This document shows positions 44,854 to 56,730 of a DNA stretch of 64,000 nucleotides, piece after piece. The stretch's first letter is position 1; each line of letters starts with the position of its first letter. The translations under genes and the position numbers were made by a program. A model generated the notes under the pieces. That model was not told where the DNA came from. It made no database searches and saw nothing but the letters and a program-made list of their open reading frames with translations. Source of the stretch: Daphnia pulex (Eukaryota; Arthropoda; Branchiopoda; Diplostraca; Daphniidae); assembly GCF_021134715.1 (NCBI RefSeq), contig NC_060018.1, positions 11,425,501 to 11,489,500 on the forward strand, read 5' to 3'.

Positions 44854-47800
44854 TTTCCCCGGCGATGGATTCCTTTATGAACTTGTAATTGATACAGTCA
44901 GGGCGCTTAGATGAACTGTACTATAAAGAGGACAATGCTGAAGAGGACGTAACTTGTCAACGTTACACGCTCTTATGGCCGAAACAAATTCGTTCCGTCT
45001 TTTTATATGTGACCAGTGTTTTTCTTTGTCACTTGGAAAAACACCGACTCTTTCACAGCAGTCGAATCCGGAATAAACCGACGGATTTAAAAGTTAAAAC
45101 GTTCGATGAATCCTTTGCATGGCGTTACCAAACAGACAGAAAAAAATGTATTCCACGTCCAAAACCTGGTTTAAACTCACGTTGGAGCTTCGAACTAAAG
45201 CATGTCATCAAGAGAGCGTTATTTCACCATCGACAGCTTATTCCAGGTAATCAACCTTGGCACGAATCGCTTAGAAAATCCCGGCAAATTCGAGCAGCTT
45301 CAACCTATAAGAGAAAGCAAAGAGGAGGAGGCAATAGGGGAATTTTTAATCCAAATCTATTAACTAGTACTTACGTTAAATTAAAGACCCATTTGTACAT
45401 TTCGACTTCTACCTCATTATTCAGAGATAAACACTGTGAATTTTTGTGCACATTCTTATTATCCTTTCAATTTATAATTAGCAATCAACCAATAAAATAA
45501 TAAAAAATAAATAAACGAGAGTTAAAGTAAGTGTTCCAGGCGGTTCCAGGGAAATCAATTTTGTCAATTATACCATACTTCAAAAGTGCAGATGAACTAG
45601 GTGTCCATCTACTAAGCTATTCATTATGCACGATTGAAATTGCATTATACATAAGCAGATGAAGAAAGACGAGGAAAGAAGCTGCTGCGTGATTCGTTTT
45701 TCTGATTACGGTCGAACTTTGGAAAACGACCTGACTTTTAACCCAGTACGTTTTTTTAAAATGTTTTTACAATGACCCTCTGTATGTTTTACAGTCGAGA
45801 ATGGCAATTCGCCAAGATTACGGTGATTCCAGGAGCTCATTTCTCAAATTGAATTGAATTGTCAAATGTCAAATTGAATCGAACTTCTCACGTAATTTGA
45901 AAAGCCAATAGACGGCCTAAAGTTTTGCGATTAGCACAATTTATTAATCGGATTGACCTACATATCGTTTTTATTATTCCGGGATTAAGAAAATCAGTGA
46001 CGAGTCCGTGAAAGCGTGTTCAAATATGTTGCGCAATCAAACGTTTGTAATTGTTAGCTGATGTTGACCATGTCAAATGAATTTATCTCAGGCGAATTGT
46101 TTTAAATATGTCCCGCGCTTGTAACACCCTCTCGACACGTATCACACTGATATTTAAAAAAATGGAAAACGGGGTTGCCGCACCGTGCAATTTTACATTA
46201 CGTCATCGCCATCTATAATTATTCGGAAATTTAATCATAATTACGACATTTCGTGTACCTAACGGTACAAGGACCCGGATAAACACGAGCCTTTGCAGAC
46301 TATACTTGACTCTGCTTCTGAATAAAACCTCACTAGACCGAAGGGTCTGACAGTTTAGCATTTAATTGCTGGATGCTGCGCACTTCCAATGCGGCACGTC
46401 CCTTTCTCATCCATGAATATTAACTCCAATTTTCCGAGTCAAGAACGCTCTTTCTTTTCTTTCTTTAAATCTTTAACTAGAACCCGGCGCTCTAGTCCAA
46501 TCGCCCACACGTTTCAATACGTACCGACCTGAAGAGCTACCAGTTGTTGCGTAATGCCGTATCCATCAGATTAGCATAGAGTCCACGAACGGGGGAAACC
46601 GGTCGATTCCGGACGACGAACGAAACGCCGTTTTCCCTCTTGCTTCTATCAACGAAAGAATGAATGTTTGTAGTGTTCCGATTGGTTTTCCTTTCTCGTT
46701 CTAAGCAAACGAAAAGAAACAAATTCCCTTTTCTTGTCATGCCTCGTTATTTTTTCGCGTGCGAATGAGGAATAGACAAACGACACTTAGAAGGAGGGTA
46801 GAAACAAGGGCACGCGTACGACAAGTGCATTACCCACTTGTATGTCAATCGTGTCGTCAAGGGCAACGTTAGAGACTTTGAGACAGGGGGAGTGCTGGAT
46901 GAGCCAAGAAATCATCTCTGAAGCGTATTCTGGCGATATTCCGGCTGCTCTAAAGAGTCTATATCGTAATCCTGCGTGGTGTTTTCAATTGATATGCTGC
47001 GGGACAAGTAACTTAGCTATCTAGCGTTGTGTCTAACTCAATTCTTTTGATTTAATTGGTAAGTTTTGTTTTTCTTTCAGTTTCGAAGAAGAAATATGTT
47101 TTCGATTTTTAAATTCAGGGTGAATGTTAACAATATGCCAAAGTCCACTGATACTGCACTGCAGCTTATAAATTCCAAATGACGAAAAAGAATTAGATTT
47201 TTGTCATCTTTTGATGGTTTGTCTTTGGTATACTATATTAAAGTTTGGTCTTTGGTATACTTTTTATTAAAGTTTTTCGACGTGCCCATTTTATAAGATT
47301 TCGCCTTCCAAACGAGGAGAACCTGCAGAGAGAGGAGCTGGAGGACAAGAAAAGTTTTGATAATCAAGAAGCTTGTCAATATATAAGAAATGACCGTGTA
47401 TTATTATTGAGAAATAGGAGGAAAAATCGCTGAAAAACTTTGAATAGAAGCAAATGTTGAATTATGTGATTGGGCAGTTTTGAGCTTTCTCCAATATTGT
47501 TATTCGTTCTGGCAATTTTCTAGCCTAATTAAACAACTCTCGAGTATTAAAGTCTATCGGGAATAAGTCTAGCAGAGAATTAACTAACGACGTCAAATAT
47601 GTCACATAAGAAGCAACTAAATTTCTTGGAAAAACACACAACTCGAAGCGGTGTTCTAAATTCAAGATCTTTAATTACCTATTAACAGTCACGTCAGATA
47701 TTTTGAAGAAAACCGTCAACAAATAATCTGAGCGACCTGAAATTGTAAATGTGAGAGATTATAGACAAAAACTTAATAGCTGCCGAGATCGCATAGCGAC

Positions 47801-48400
47801 CGGCGCATTTATTTGTCTGTCTGCTCTGCACATCAGCAGTCTTCGGTGGCCGGTGCGCGGACCTTCGTGATCCGAGTCACTGCTGCTTCATTAAACGATC
47901 GGTAGGCACTAGAACTTGGGCAGAAGAGCAATATAACTATACATGGCAATCAATGGCAGAGCCTGCTCAATTGTTTATTTAGATTTCAGAACTATGGCGG
48001 TCAAATAGGAAAGCTATAACTGCATTAATTCTTTCTGAGAGTTTTAATTTTTTTCTTATATAAAAAACTTGTTTCACTGCCAAAGTTTCAATATATTTAC
48101 ATCACCAGAAAGCGCTAAAAATATAGAAATTTTTGAAGAAGAGCGAGTGTTAGGGCGTTGGTATGGACCAACTTTCAGTTGCTTGCTAACACCGATCACG
48201 CCTGGACGTCCAACACAGGTACTACAGCATTTCTTTCATCACATAAGTAACTGATTGAAATACGCCTGGATGTTTGCCTTACTTTGGGTACTACTATTAT
48301 TGATATTTTTGATTCCGCTTTGACGCACTGTCAACCGCCATGCAATGTAAACTGTTCAACATATTCGGTTCATATAGTTAGGTAGGGTCGCCTTTTTCAG
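44854..48400. other. Intergenic region between ATPase and otopetrin genes
   Basis: Probably shared upstream region of two divergent genes. A 200-codon open frame at about 44889-45500 has no ATG in it and no recognisable motif. The first exon(s) of the otopetrin gene may lie here but I could not identify them. Confidence 0.5.
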
Positions 48401-51400
48401 CTCACAAGTCAAAGCAGAATCACCTGAAGAGTCTCCGAGCGACGAGGTAAGGAATGAATATTTCTATAATGTTTTAAAAATCTGTGAAAATAATTGTGCG
48501 ATCCTGACTTAGGAAATGCTAGCCATCGAGTACGCGTCAGTCGTTCAAGAGAGAACGGAGCCCGAAGTCGAATGCATTCTAATAACAAATACCGGAGAGA
48601 CTGCTGATGAACACTCAGTGATTTTGCCCGAAAAAAGTAATTTGGCCCTCTACGCCGATCCTGTTGATTCTGTTGTAATCTGCAGCGATCAAACGACAGA
48701 AGCGGAAATGTCGTTGGTGACGCTAATGAAAGGTGAGCCAGCATTACAGAATTATTGCGATTGCTGTGACGGCGGAATTCCGCCCGTCCAGCAAGTCGAA
48801 AAAGTCCGTCGCCGTTCGTCACCCGACATTGTAGAACAGTCTGGCGATTGTGAAGATGATTTTAAGAAGTCGCTTTACTTTGACAAAAAATCCAAACGAA
48901 TTTCGTCTGTTAGATGCAACAGCAATGCACATAATCGGCGTTACCCATCTTCCAAGTAAAATTACATTTTTTTCTTGTATAAGAAATTTGCTGTAACGGT
49001 AATTAATTTTTCTCATACGATAATATGATGGACTTTGAAAAGGAGATATTGTCTGACACCCATGCACAGCACCTTTAACATGTTGAGCAATGTCGTGCCT
49101 ACACCACTAGTTGCACGATGGAAGGAGCGAGGAGAGTAAGATAAGATACTATAAGACATTTAATAATAACTCAGATTTTCTAACGATTTCGGTTATTTTC
49201 CACGACTGGATTCATCTGGCAACAGCAACGCATTGCTAGTAACTTCATTCATTACAATCGTATAGATATAATTAACAAGCCTAATAATGTTTCCTTTAAA
49301 AATAGACAGTTATCAGTGCGTTGTACGCCAAGCTGCTTGTTGTCATGGGCTTGGCCTTCCCCATGACCGAAGTTATATCCAATCACGTCCCGTCTTTTTC
49401 CTATTTGGTATGTGATACGCTAAACTCTCAATACGAGCGCGGTTCCCAGCGATTTTCAAACTATTTCCATTTTTGTCATTGTGTTTCTTCATCTATATGC
49501 AGGGTTTCTATCTGTACTTGTACTTTGGTTCTATCGCCTACTTCTTCTTTGTCTTCTTCAATATGTTGAAAAATAGAGCGGCCAAGGGTAATCGCTACTT
49601 CGGTGAGCTATTTGATATTTGAATTCTTTATTGTGCGTGTGCGGTTCACAGGCTTTTAGACTTGTCTGTTGTGATAGTGTTTACAAAACAATGTCACGGT
49701 GGCGATTGTTATGCACGCCGCTCACGCCGCGGCTGATAATTATAATGGCCAGAGCGCACCGCTCCGTTCCGCTTTATAACGTGTAGAAACGTAGAGACGT
49801 GATTGCTGTAGCTCAGTAAACATGCGAGTTGCACTTTCTTTCTGATTGATTACATAACCTACATTTTGATATCTGATGCGATTTCGTTGTTGTAATAGTA
49901 GTCTAAGTTAGATGCAAAGATTGATGAAATCAAAACCATGCAAAATTTTAATTAAACTATTGGGACTGTTTACAGGATGTGGAAGTATGAGGCCGTCCAA
50001 AATACTAAAGCTCAAGGATATGAACGGCGACCATTCGGAGGATTCTCCACCACGTATCTATGAAAAATCAGGAACGCAACACTACGGCAGTTTCTACCTG
50101 CGCATCGGAGCTGTTGGTTTGTTAATTAATATTGATGACACATAATAGGTTATTAAAGTTTAAATATTTTGTTTTACATCACTCACAGCTTTTGGTGTGG
50201 GTTCGATGATATATTCCGGTTTGGAGTTCGCACAGTACTTTGAGACGGTCCCGGGAAGTGAATGCCACAACATTTTAATGGCCGCAACTCCAGCCGTCCG
50301 AATGGCTTTTACTTTCATCCAGATGTATTTCATTTTCCTCAACGCCAAGGTGATTAAATTTTCTTGGACAACTTCAAAATGATGTGCACAATCGAAACAA
50401 ATTGTTTGATTGTGTTTGGATGTTTGCAGATGGCGGCTTATTGCAAGCCGAGAGCCATCGCTTATTTTGGCTTGATGCATATTGTGGCGACTAATCTCTG
50501 CGTTTGGCTTAACGTTATCATCGAAGAGACCAAACACGAAATCCTTCATCAGTTTTCTCATCACGAATCAGACGGTCATCACGGCAGTCAAAGCTCGACG
50601 CCAACAACGGTTCAAAATTCGGTTGTCGTCCCGGAATACGGAAGCGTTGTTGCCGAACCGCCCACCAATTCGCTGGTAGACGAGTGCAAGAGATCAGAAA
50701 TGATGGGCAACGTCGTGCAAGATGCCAGCCAGTTCCTCTTCCCTTGCGCCATCGAATATTCGCTGATCTGTGCTGCTATTCTTTACGTCATGTGGAAGAA
50801 CGTCTCGATGAGCGAAGATGATGGCGGAATTTACAGCCGGAGCAACTCTGCCGGATCGGCCACCGGACGCCGATCAAGACACCAGTACTCGGTAGACTGC
50901 GCCAAAGCCAATAAAGGTCTCTTCGCTGGCATCTTCGTTCTGGTTGGGATCATTATCAGCCTCATCCTCTTCTACGCTTTGATTAACAATCACACTTTCA
51001 GAGCGCTGGCCATTATGGAAGTTGCCGTGTCTCGGTTGTTGCTTTTCTGCGCTGCATTTATCTCTACAATGGTCGGCATCTATCAGGTATTATATAAATA
51101 AGAATTTATTATTCATTTCTTTTTTTAAATGATTTTTCGTTCGGCAGATTCGCGAACTCAAATTTGATTCTTCGCGCCACTTTGGATTGGACGCCGTTCT
51201 ATTGGTCGTGGCTCAAATTGGGCTGATGGCGTACAAGTTGTTCACGGTGATCGCTTGCTGTTATTCGGTCAAAACGGAAGGAGAAGACAACTCGACTCTG
51301 GTTCTGCTAAGCGCTCTTGCCGCCACCTTCCAGGTTCGATCAAAATTTATTATTTCTCAATGAAAACTCGATATTTATGGAATGTTTATTTGCATTAGGC

Positions 51401-51781
51401 TGTGGCTCAAACATTGTTCATTCTGGACGCATCGAGACGACACACTTACACCGTCGACCAGCAATCTCGCAAGCCAGGACGTGAAGTGGTCACTTTCCTC
51501 TTGGTATTTGCAGTTTATCCTTAAAAAATAAGGACGGAGGATTGAATATATTTTCTTTTTTTTCGTGGTAGATATGCAATATCGCCATGTGGGCGGTCAA
51601 TACGCTGGAAAAATCTAGAGCTGACGCCAATCCGGTGCAACTCGAGTTTTTTGGTCTTTGGCCATGGATTATCATCATGAACGTCAGCATGCCATTGACT
51701 ATCTTCTATCGCTTCCACTCGACAGTTGTCCTCTGCGAAATCTGGAAGCGATGCTACAAAGTCAAACCCGATTTGATGTAG
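48401..51781 (+). CDS. Otopetrin-like proton channel
   Basis: Otopetrins form proton channels in membranes; in insects they serve acid taste and other roles (family knowledge). Exons: 48401-48446, 48513-48955, 49317-49407, 49503-49602, 49976-50116, 50189-50349, 50430-51086, 51148-51333, 51399-51503 and 51572-51781, all in phase. An acidic cytosolic N-terminus is followed by helices beginning ALYAKLLVVMGLAFPMTEV and GFYLYLYFGSIAYFFFVF. A His/Ser-rich loop (HQFSHHESDGHHG) sits in the middle. The C-terminal signature is FFGLWPWIIIMNVSMPLTIF, then YRFHSTVVLCEIWK, with a stop at 51779-51781. The first exon begins in mid-codon, so the start lies upstream unless the ATG at 48516 is used. It ends tail to tail with the 6PGD-like gene. 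Confidence 0.93.
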
Positions 51782-52284
51782 TTTTGGCATTTAAAAAACG
51801 ACGCCAAAGTATTCTATAACTATAATTAACTTTACATTGTGGACTGCAGTATTCCGTCGAATTGAAATTTAACCGCCGTACGTTTCTTTATTTGTAATTC
51901 AGCAGTTATGGGTATTTCGTTCTTGAAGGAAAAAATTCCCAATTTAGCTGCACACCAAACTCTAATCCTTTAATGCTTCAAAGAATTTAATTTGTCTCAT
52001 TTCTAAATATAGCGCTTATATTTATCGCTCGTATAACCGCAAATGATCGCAGACACAAGGCTGAGAAAAATTGCATATCGTGTTATTGTTAGTGACTGAT
52101 GGTTAGTATAGATTTGCTTGGAGCACAGCAGTATTTTCATATAATTGTTTCTCCTATTTGCTACGATTACGAATCAATCCTTTGTCTCATTCATGTTCCG
52201 CTTATTTTATTATTATTTTTTAATATTAATAAACGTGAAATTGATCATGTATAGTGTATACTGTAATGGATCGGAAAGGATGAT
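51782..52284. other. Tail-to-tail gap between otopetrin and 6PGD-like genes
   Basis: AT-rich 3' UTR sequence of both genes; AATAAA near 52227 fits the + gene. Nothing else seen. Confidence 0.55.
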
Positions 52285-55200
52285 TTATTGTGATTTTCCT
52301 TGATTCCAATCGTTATGATGAAATACGCCAGGTTGTTCTAGTAATTCAAATGTATGAGCTCCGTAAAAATCCCGCTGGGCCTTTAAAGAATAGATAATTA
52401 TTGAAGGTAAGTGTTGTTATACTAACTCCACTATGCAACGATAAAATATTTAAATAAACCTGCAGCAAGTTGGCAGGAAGTCGCGGACATCGAAAACTAT
52501 CATAATAAGATAGGGCTGCTGAAAATGCCGGAGCTGGAATCCCATGGTTGATGGCGGTTACTATAACCCGGCGCCAAGACATTTGAAAATCCGCCAACGT
52601 CTTTATAAAATATTCATCCATCAACAAGTTTTTCAGCTGAGGATTCAGAATAAATGCGTTTTTGACATGATCCAGGAAAGTACTATATGAGAAAAGGAAA
52701 TTAATAATGTTATATGTTTCCACATATTATATGTGGGCTAATAAATGAAGCCATTCACCTTCGAATAACACAACCACCTCTCCACATTTGGGCTAAATCA
52801 GCGCAATTCAAGTAACATCCAAACAGCCGAGGTAGACTTTCCTGTAGAAGCATGAAACCTTGGGCGTAGAGAATGATTTTAGATGCCTGAACAGCCTATA
52901 TGAGTAAAACAATAACTCAGTATAATCTCAAATTTTATGCTTTTACTTTATTCAATGATTTTACGTTACCTTCCTTATATCATCTACCATAGAGGCAAGG
53001 TTACCATCAAATTTCTGATGACTGGGGCCCACTAGCTTTGTGGAAGCTGCGACACGGTCATCTTTGAGGGCAGAAACGAATCTCGCGGACACTGATTCGT
53101 TTATCACTGTTGCCGGTACACCAGCATTCATAGCTTCAATTACGGCCCACTTACCCGTGCCTTTTTGAGCGGCTGCATCACGAATCTTTTCAACCAGATG
53201 ATCACCTAAAAAAATTTTGTAAGATGCAGCTACTTCGTGTGATCTCTAGTCAATTTTACCAACCAAATTTATCCTTAAATCTGAGAATTTCTGCCGTGTT
53301 TTCCAATAAACGCCACTCAAGATTGCCAGCATTCCAGTTATCAAATGCCTGTTTAAGGAATAATATACGAACAATTTAAATGCGAATTGCCTTGTCAAAG
53401 TTGTCCTCAAAAATTTTTCTGGTGTGTTCCTAAATTACGATGTATTTTATTTGAGTATTGTTGACAAGGCTGCCTACCTCAGCTATTTCTGTGAGGTCCA
53501 TGTTCAAAACATCTCTCATGAGATGATATGCCTCGGCAAGTAATTGCATGTCAGCATAGCCAATTCCGTTGTGGACAGTTTTGACGAAATGTCCTGCGCC
53601 TTCCGACGATGTTGGGTTACCAGAAATGTCCAATCCAATCCAAGAACAACTTTTTGGGGGCATTTGGAATAAAAATTTAGATTCAAAGGACTTTTTGATC
53701 AAATGATTTAACAGACTGTATATACCATGGTTTTCCATCAGCTTTGGCTGATATTGCCTAAAATAATGTTTGATCTTTAATGCGCACTTTGACTATAAGG
53801 AATACATTTTTATCCGTTCATATGGATTTTATAATAGATATCAGAATTTACTTGCAGGATATCTTTGGTGTGCAACCATCCTTCAAGACTTCCGCCTGGC
53901 CTGTGGAAAAGTTTTTCTTAGATTGTTTCATTAGAGTCTCAATATTAGTCGTAAATGCAATGAATTGTAAAACACTACATAATAGATGGACCATGTCTGG
54001 CACCCTCTTCGCCTCCAGAAACACCAATCCCCATAAAATGTAAGCCAACATTGCGGAGTGCTCGGTATCTGCGTGTGGTATCGGATTGTTCTGAATTGCC
54101 GCCATCCATGATTATATCGCCTTTATCGAGTAAAGGTGTCAATTCATCAACCACGTAATCAATGGGTTGCCCAGCTATCCAGAAAAAAAATGAGATGATG
54201 TTACAGAATTTAAATCACTGACCCGGCACTGTAGGTAGTTGAATAAAAAATGTTGCGTACAAATTTAAAATTACCACTTATCATGAGAAGAATGCGTCTC
54301 GGTTGTTTAATATTTGTAACAAAAGACGAAAGATCAAAGGAACCAATGACCTTTTTGGCATCGACCAACTGCTTAGCTTCTTTTTCAAGAAATTCTGTGA
54401 AAATGTTGATAATTAAAACAAAAAATTCGCAACAAATTTTCTAAAATTTCTATAATGTTCGGGTTTTTTTGTTAAATAAATAAATAAAAACATTTCCGTA
54501 ACTATGCTAATCTCATGAGGGCCAATTTCTGTCGTGAGTCCTGAGACTTTCCGGTTTCCACCCGATTATTTCAATCAATTTGTGATCCAGAAGTGTTCAA
54601 ATTGAAAAATCTGACAAGTCATATTTTAAGTTTACCGAATACGCTATTTATACGCTAGAAATTATATGAAAACGTGATTGACAATTTTAATAAAACATTT
54701 CCTATGTGTATTGTCATAATTTTTTTGAAAGCTGCTAACTGTTTCATGAAACTGAACTTACAGGAATAGAACTCAAATAGTGTACAGCTCATTTATCAGA
54801 TTCCGGCGGATTTCGCAAATGATTGCAAATTCACAATACTATAAGAGATTCGATAAATGTTATTGAATAATGGTTCATGAAATTGAATTTCTAAATTTCA
54901 GAAGGAACGATAAAATTTCTCGGCACTTAACGTACAAGCTGCCAAATTGCATTTAAAAAAACTTAGCTTCGGGGGGTTTTCCACTCCCTTCTAGGGTATA
55001 CGAATTTAAATTTCAAACATTTTTCTAGATTCTAGATTTTTTGGAATTTTCTACGAATGTTCTGAATTTTCGAAAATAAATATTTTTCCTAAATTTTTAA
55101 AATTTTCGAAAATTTTTCAATATTTTTCAAAAAAATTTCAAATTTTTTCAAAATTTTTTCAAATTTTTTTATCCGTATTATAGTATTTTTCCGAAAATTT

Positions 55201-55746
55201 ATGGAGTTTTCGTTGTCAAGGTGCTATAGACAACGTAACGATGCTGAGTTGCCAGGTCTGGAAAAGGTCGAAAATCTCGATTAGGGAAAAAACAGAGATA
55301 AGGAGATGGGCCACTATGTGTAAAGTCCAGCAGTCGACATTTTGCCCCCTCCCCCTCCTCAGACGACGAATTCGACTGCGCTGCTCCTTTCGGCGAGCTC
55401 CGGAAGCACTTCCCAGTAGTTCTCCCCCTTCAGGACCGCCCCTACCGCCAAGTAAGGTAAAGCTTCCGGAGCTTTACACAGACTTTACACAGTAAGCCAT
55501 CTCCTTATCTGTGGCTTTATCAAACTCAGTCTAGTTGGACGGGCAAACTACACACGTGTTAAAGCTACGAAGACAACAAATCATGGTATGAACACACCCA
55601 TCAAAGGTTTTATGAATGAATTACCCTGCAATAAGCGTTCTTGGCGAGTTGTTCGATTGTAAACGGAAACACGGAATCCGTTATCGACCAAGTTTAATAC
55701 CAAATTTCGTCCCATCACTGCTAAACCGATTACGCCAATATCGGCC
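52285..55746 (-). CDS. 6-phosphogluconate dehydrogenase-like, catalytic Glu replaced
   Basis: The normal enzyme oxidises 6-phosphogluconate to ribulose-5-phosphate with NADP+ in the pentose phosphate pathway. Exons: 55746-55625, 54394-54275, 54174-53979, 53900-53852, 53757-53726, 53649-53478, 53348-53264, 53205-52970, 52895-52759, 52682-52460 and 52380-52285, about 488 residues. Visible: Rossmann motif [11 protein letters not shown] with [36 protein letters not shown], the KGTGKW lysine region, [10 protein letters not shown] and the C-terminal [14 protein letters not shown]. The active-site helix reads [17 protein letters not shown], where the family has E in place of the second G of NGIG. 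Extra residues (ISGNPTSS) precede it. The tail is short and ends GKSQ. The first codons are missing: no exon with ATG was found before the retrotransposon at 56.16 kb. It is likely a diverged paralogue or inactive copy, not the housekeeping gene. Confidence 0.9.
55010..55200. repeat. AATTTTTC-rich simple sequence
   Basis: Run of TTTTTCAAAATTTT-like units in the first visible intron of the 6PGD-like gene. Low complexity; no coding content. Confidence 0.6.
55293..55514. mobile_element. Short foldback / MITE-like element
   Basis: Arms 55293-55327 and 55481-55514 are inverted repeats sharing AGATAAGGAGATGG and TGTGTAAAGTC. A second inverted pair lies inside (AGCTCCGGAAGC near 55395 and GCTTCCGGAGCT near 55462), so nearly the whole 222 bp can fold back. 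It is GC-rich in an AT-rich intron. No target duplication is clear. Confidence 0.6.
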
Positions 55747-56158
55747 CTTTATAGAAAACAAAATAGATTATGAATGATTATAAGGAAAAGTTTGGCTATC
55801 GGTTACTTTTAGTTGGAATAAGACCAGAGAAAAGGGAGATTGGTCAGCTTAATGCTAAATTTGAAAAAAAACGGACACCGTGTCAAGCAGTGCCACTAGC
55901 GGTTGGTGATATAAATTAGCGGAGCTAACCGTAGGAAATTTGAAACTTTGGAAATATTTTCAATTCTTGCAACATTGCCATACCAACCACGTTGCTATGC
56001 CATCACGTTTCTATTCTATTAAACACATTTTTTTACGTTTTTTTATGAAAACCCAGATTCCTGGCCTATTCAAATTATTTTTTTTTAGTAGTGGTTACAG
56101 TTTGCACGGAAGGATGGGTTTGTAATATGACTATCTAGCTGCGGGGCTTGACAGCATA
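55747..56158. other. Interval between 6PGD-like exon and retrotransposon
   Basis: Should contain the 5' end of the 6PGD-like gene if it is complete. None of the minus-strand ATGs gives an obvious first exon in the right phase. Confidence 0.5.
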
Positions 56159-56655
56159 TGTTGGATAGAAAACTCGAACACAAGTTTTGCCGGCCAACTC
56201 TGCAGCAATCGCTGCACTGAATTGTATTCACAGCAAAAATACAATTAATCACGAACAGTACAAATCGATGGCTTCGGATGAAAGAAGCCGAAAACACACA
56301 ATCAAATTCTGCACGAGGCAGGGCGAACAAACGAACAAAATTAAAGTAAACGACGACGACGAGGCTGACCATCCAAGGGGGCTGCTACGGCCAGACTGGC
56401 GAAAACGAGGCGAAATTCTTTAGGCCTCACAATTAGGGGTAGGGCGACATAAGACAATAGAAAAGGGCGCGGGGGAGAGGTGAGCGCCACCTAGAACATA
56501 TAAACGGGAGAGGGATGGGACAAACAAGTTTGGACTTGTCTGGACTTCCGGCGAGACGAAACAGAAAATACAAACAAATGAAGATCGAGGCGCCAATTTT
56601 CAAAATCACGACTCCGTCGTGAACAGCGGGGCCTGTTACTGATTATGAAACAACA
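56159..56655 (-). repeat. Candidate 3' LTR of element 2
   Basis: 497 bp with TGTTGG at one end and AACAACA at the other, placed just after the gag-pol stop. The second LTR is outside the window, so the borders are a guess. Confidence 0.35.
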
Positions 56656-56730
56656 GTCATTATCAGAAACACAAAACAGAATCAAAATAAACAAACGAAC
56701 GAATTTTAGTTTTGACAAAATATAAACAAA

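Noticed and set aside
44889..45500. 203-codon open frame on + strand
   Set aside because: Begins with TTG, has no methionine codon anywhere, no motif I recognise, and lies in AT-rich sequence upstream of two genes.
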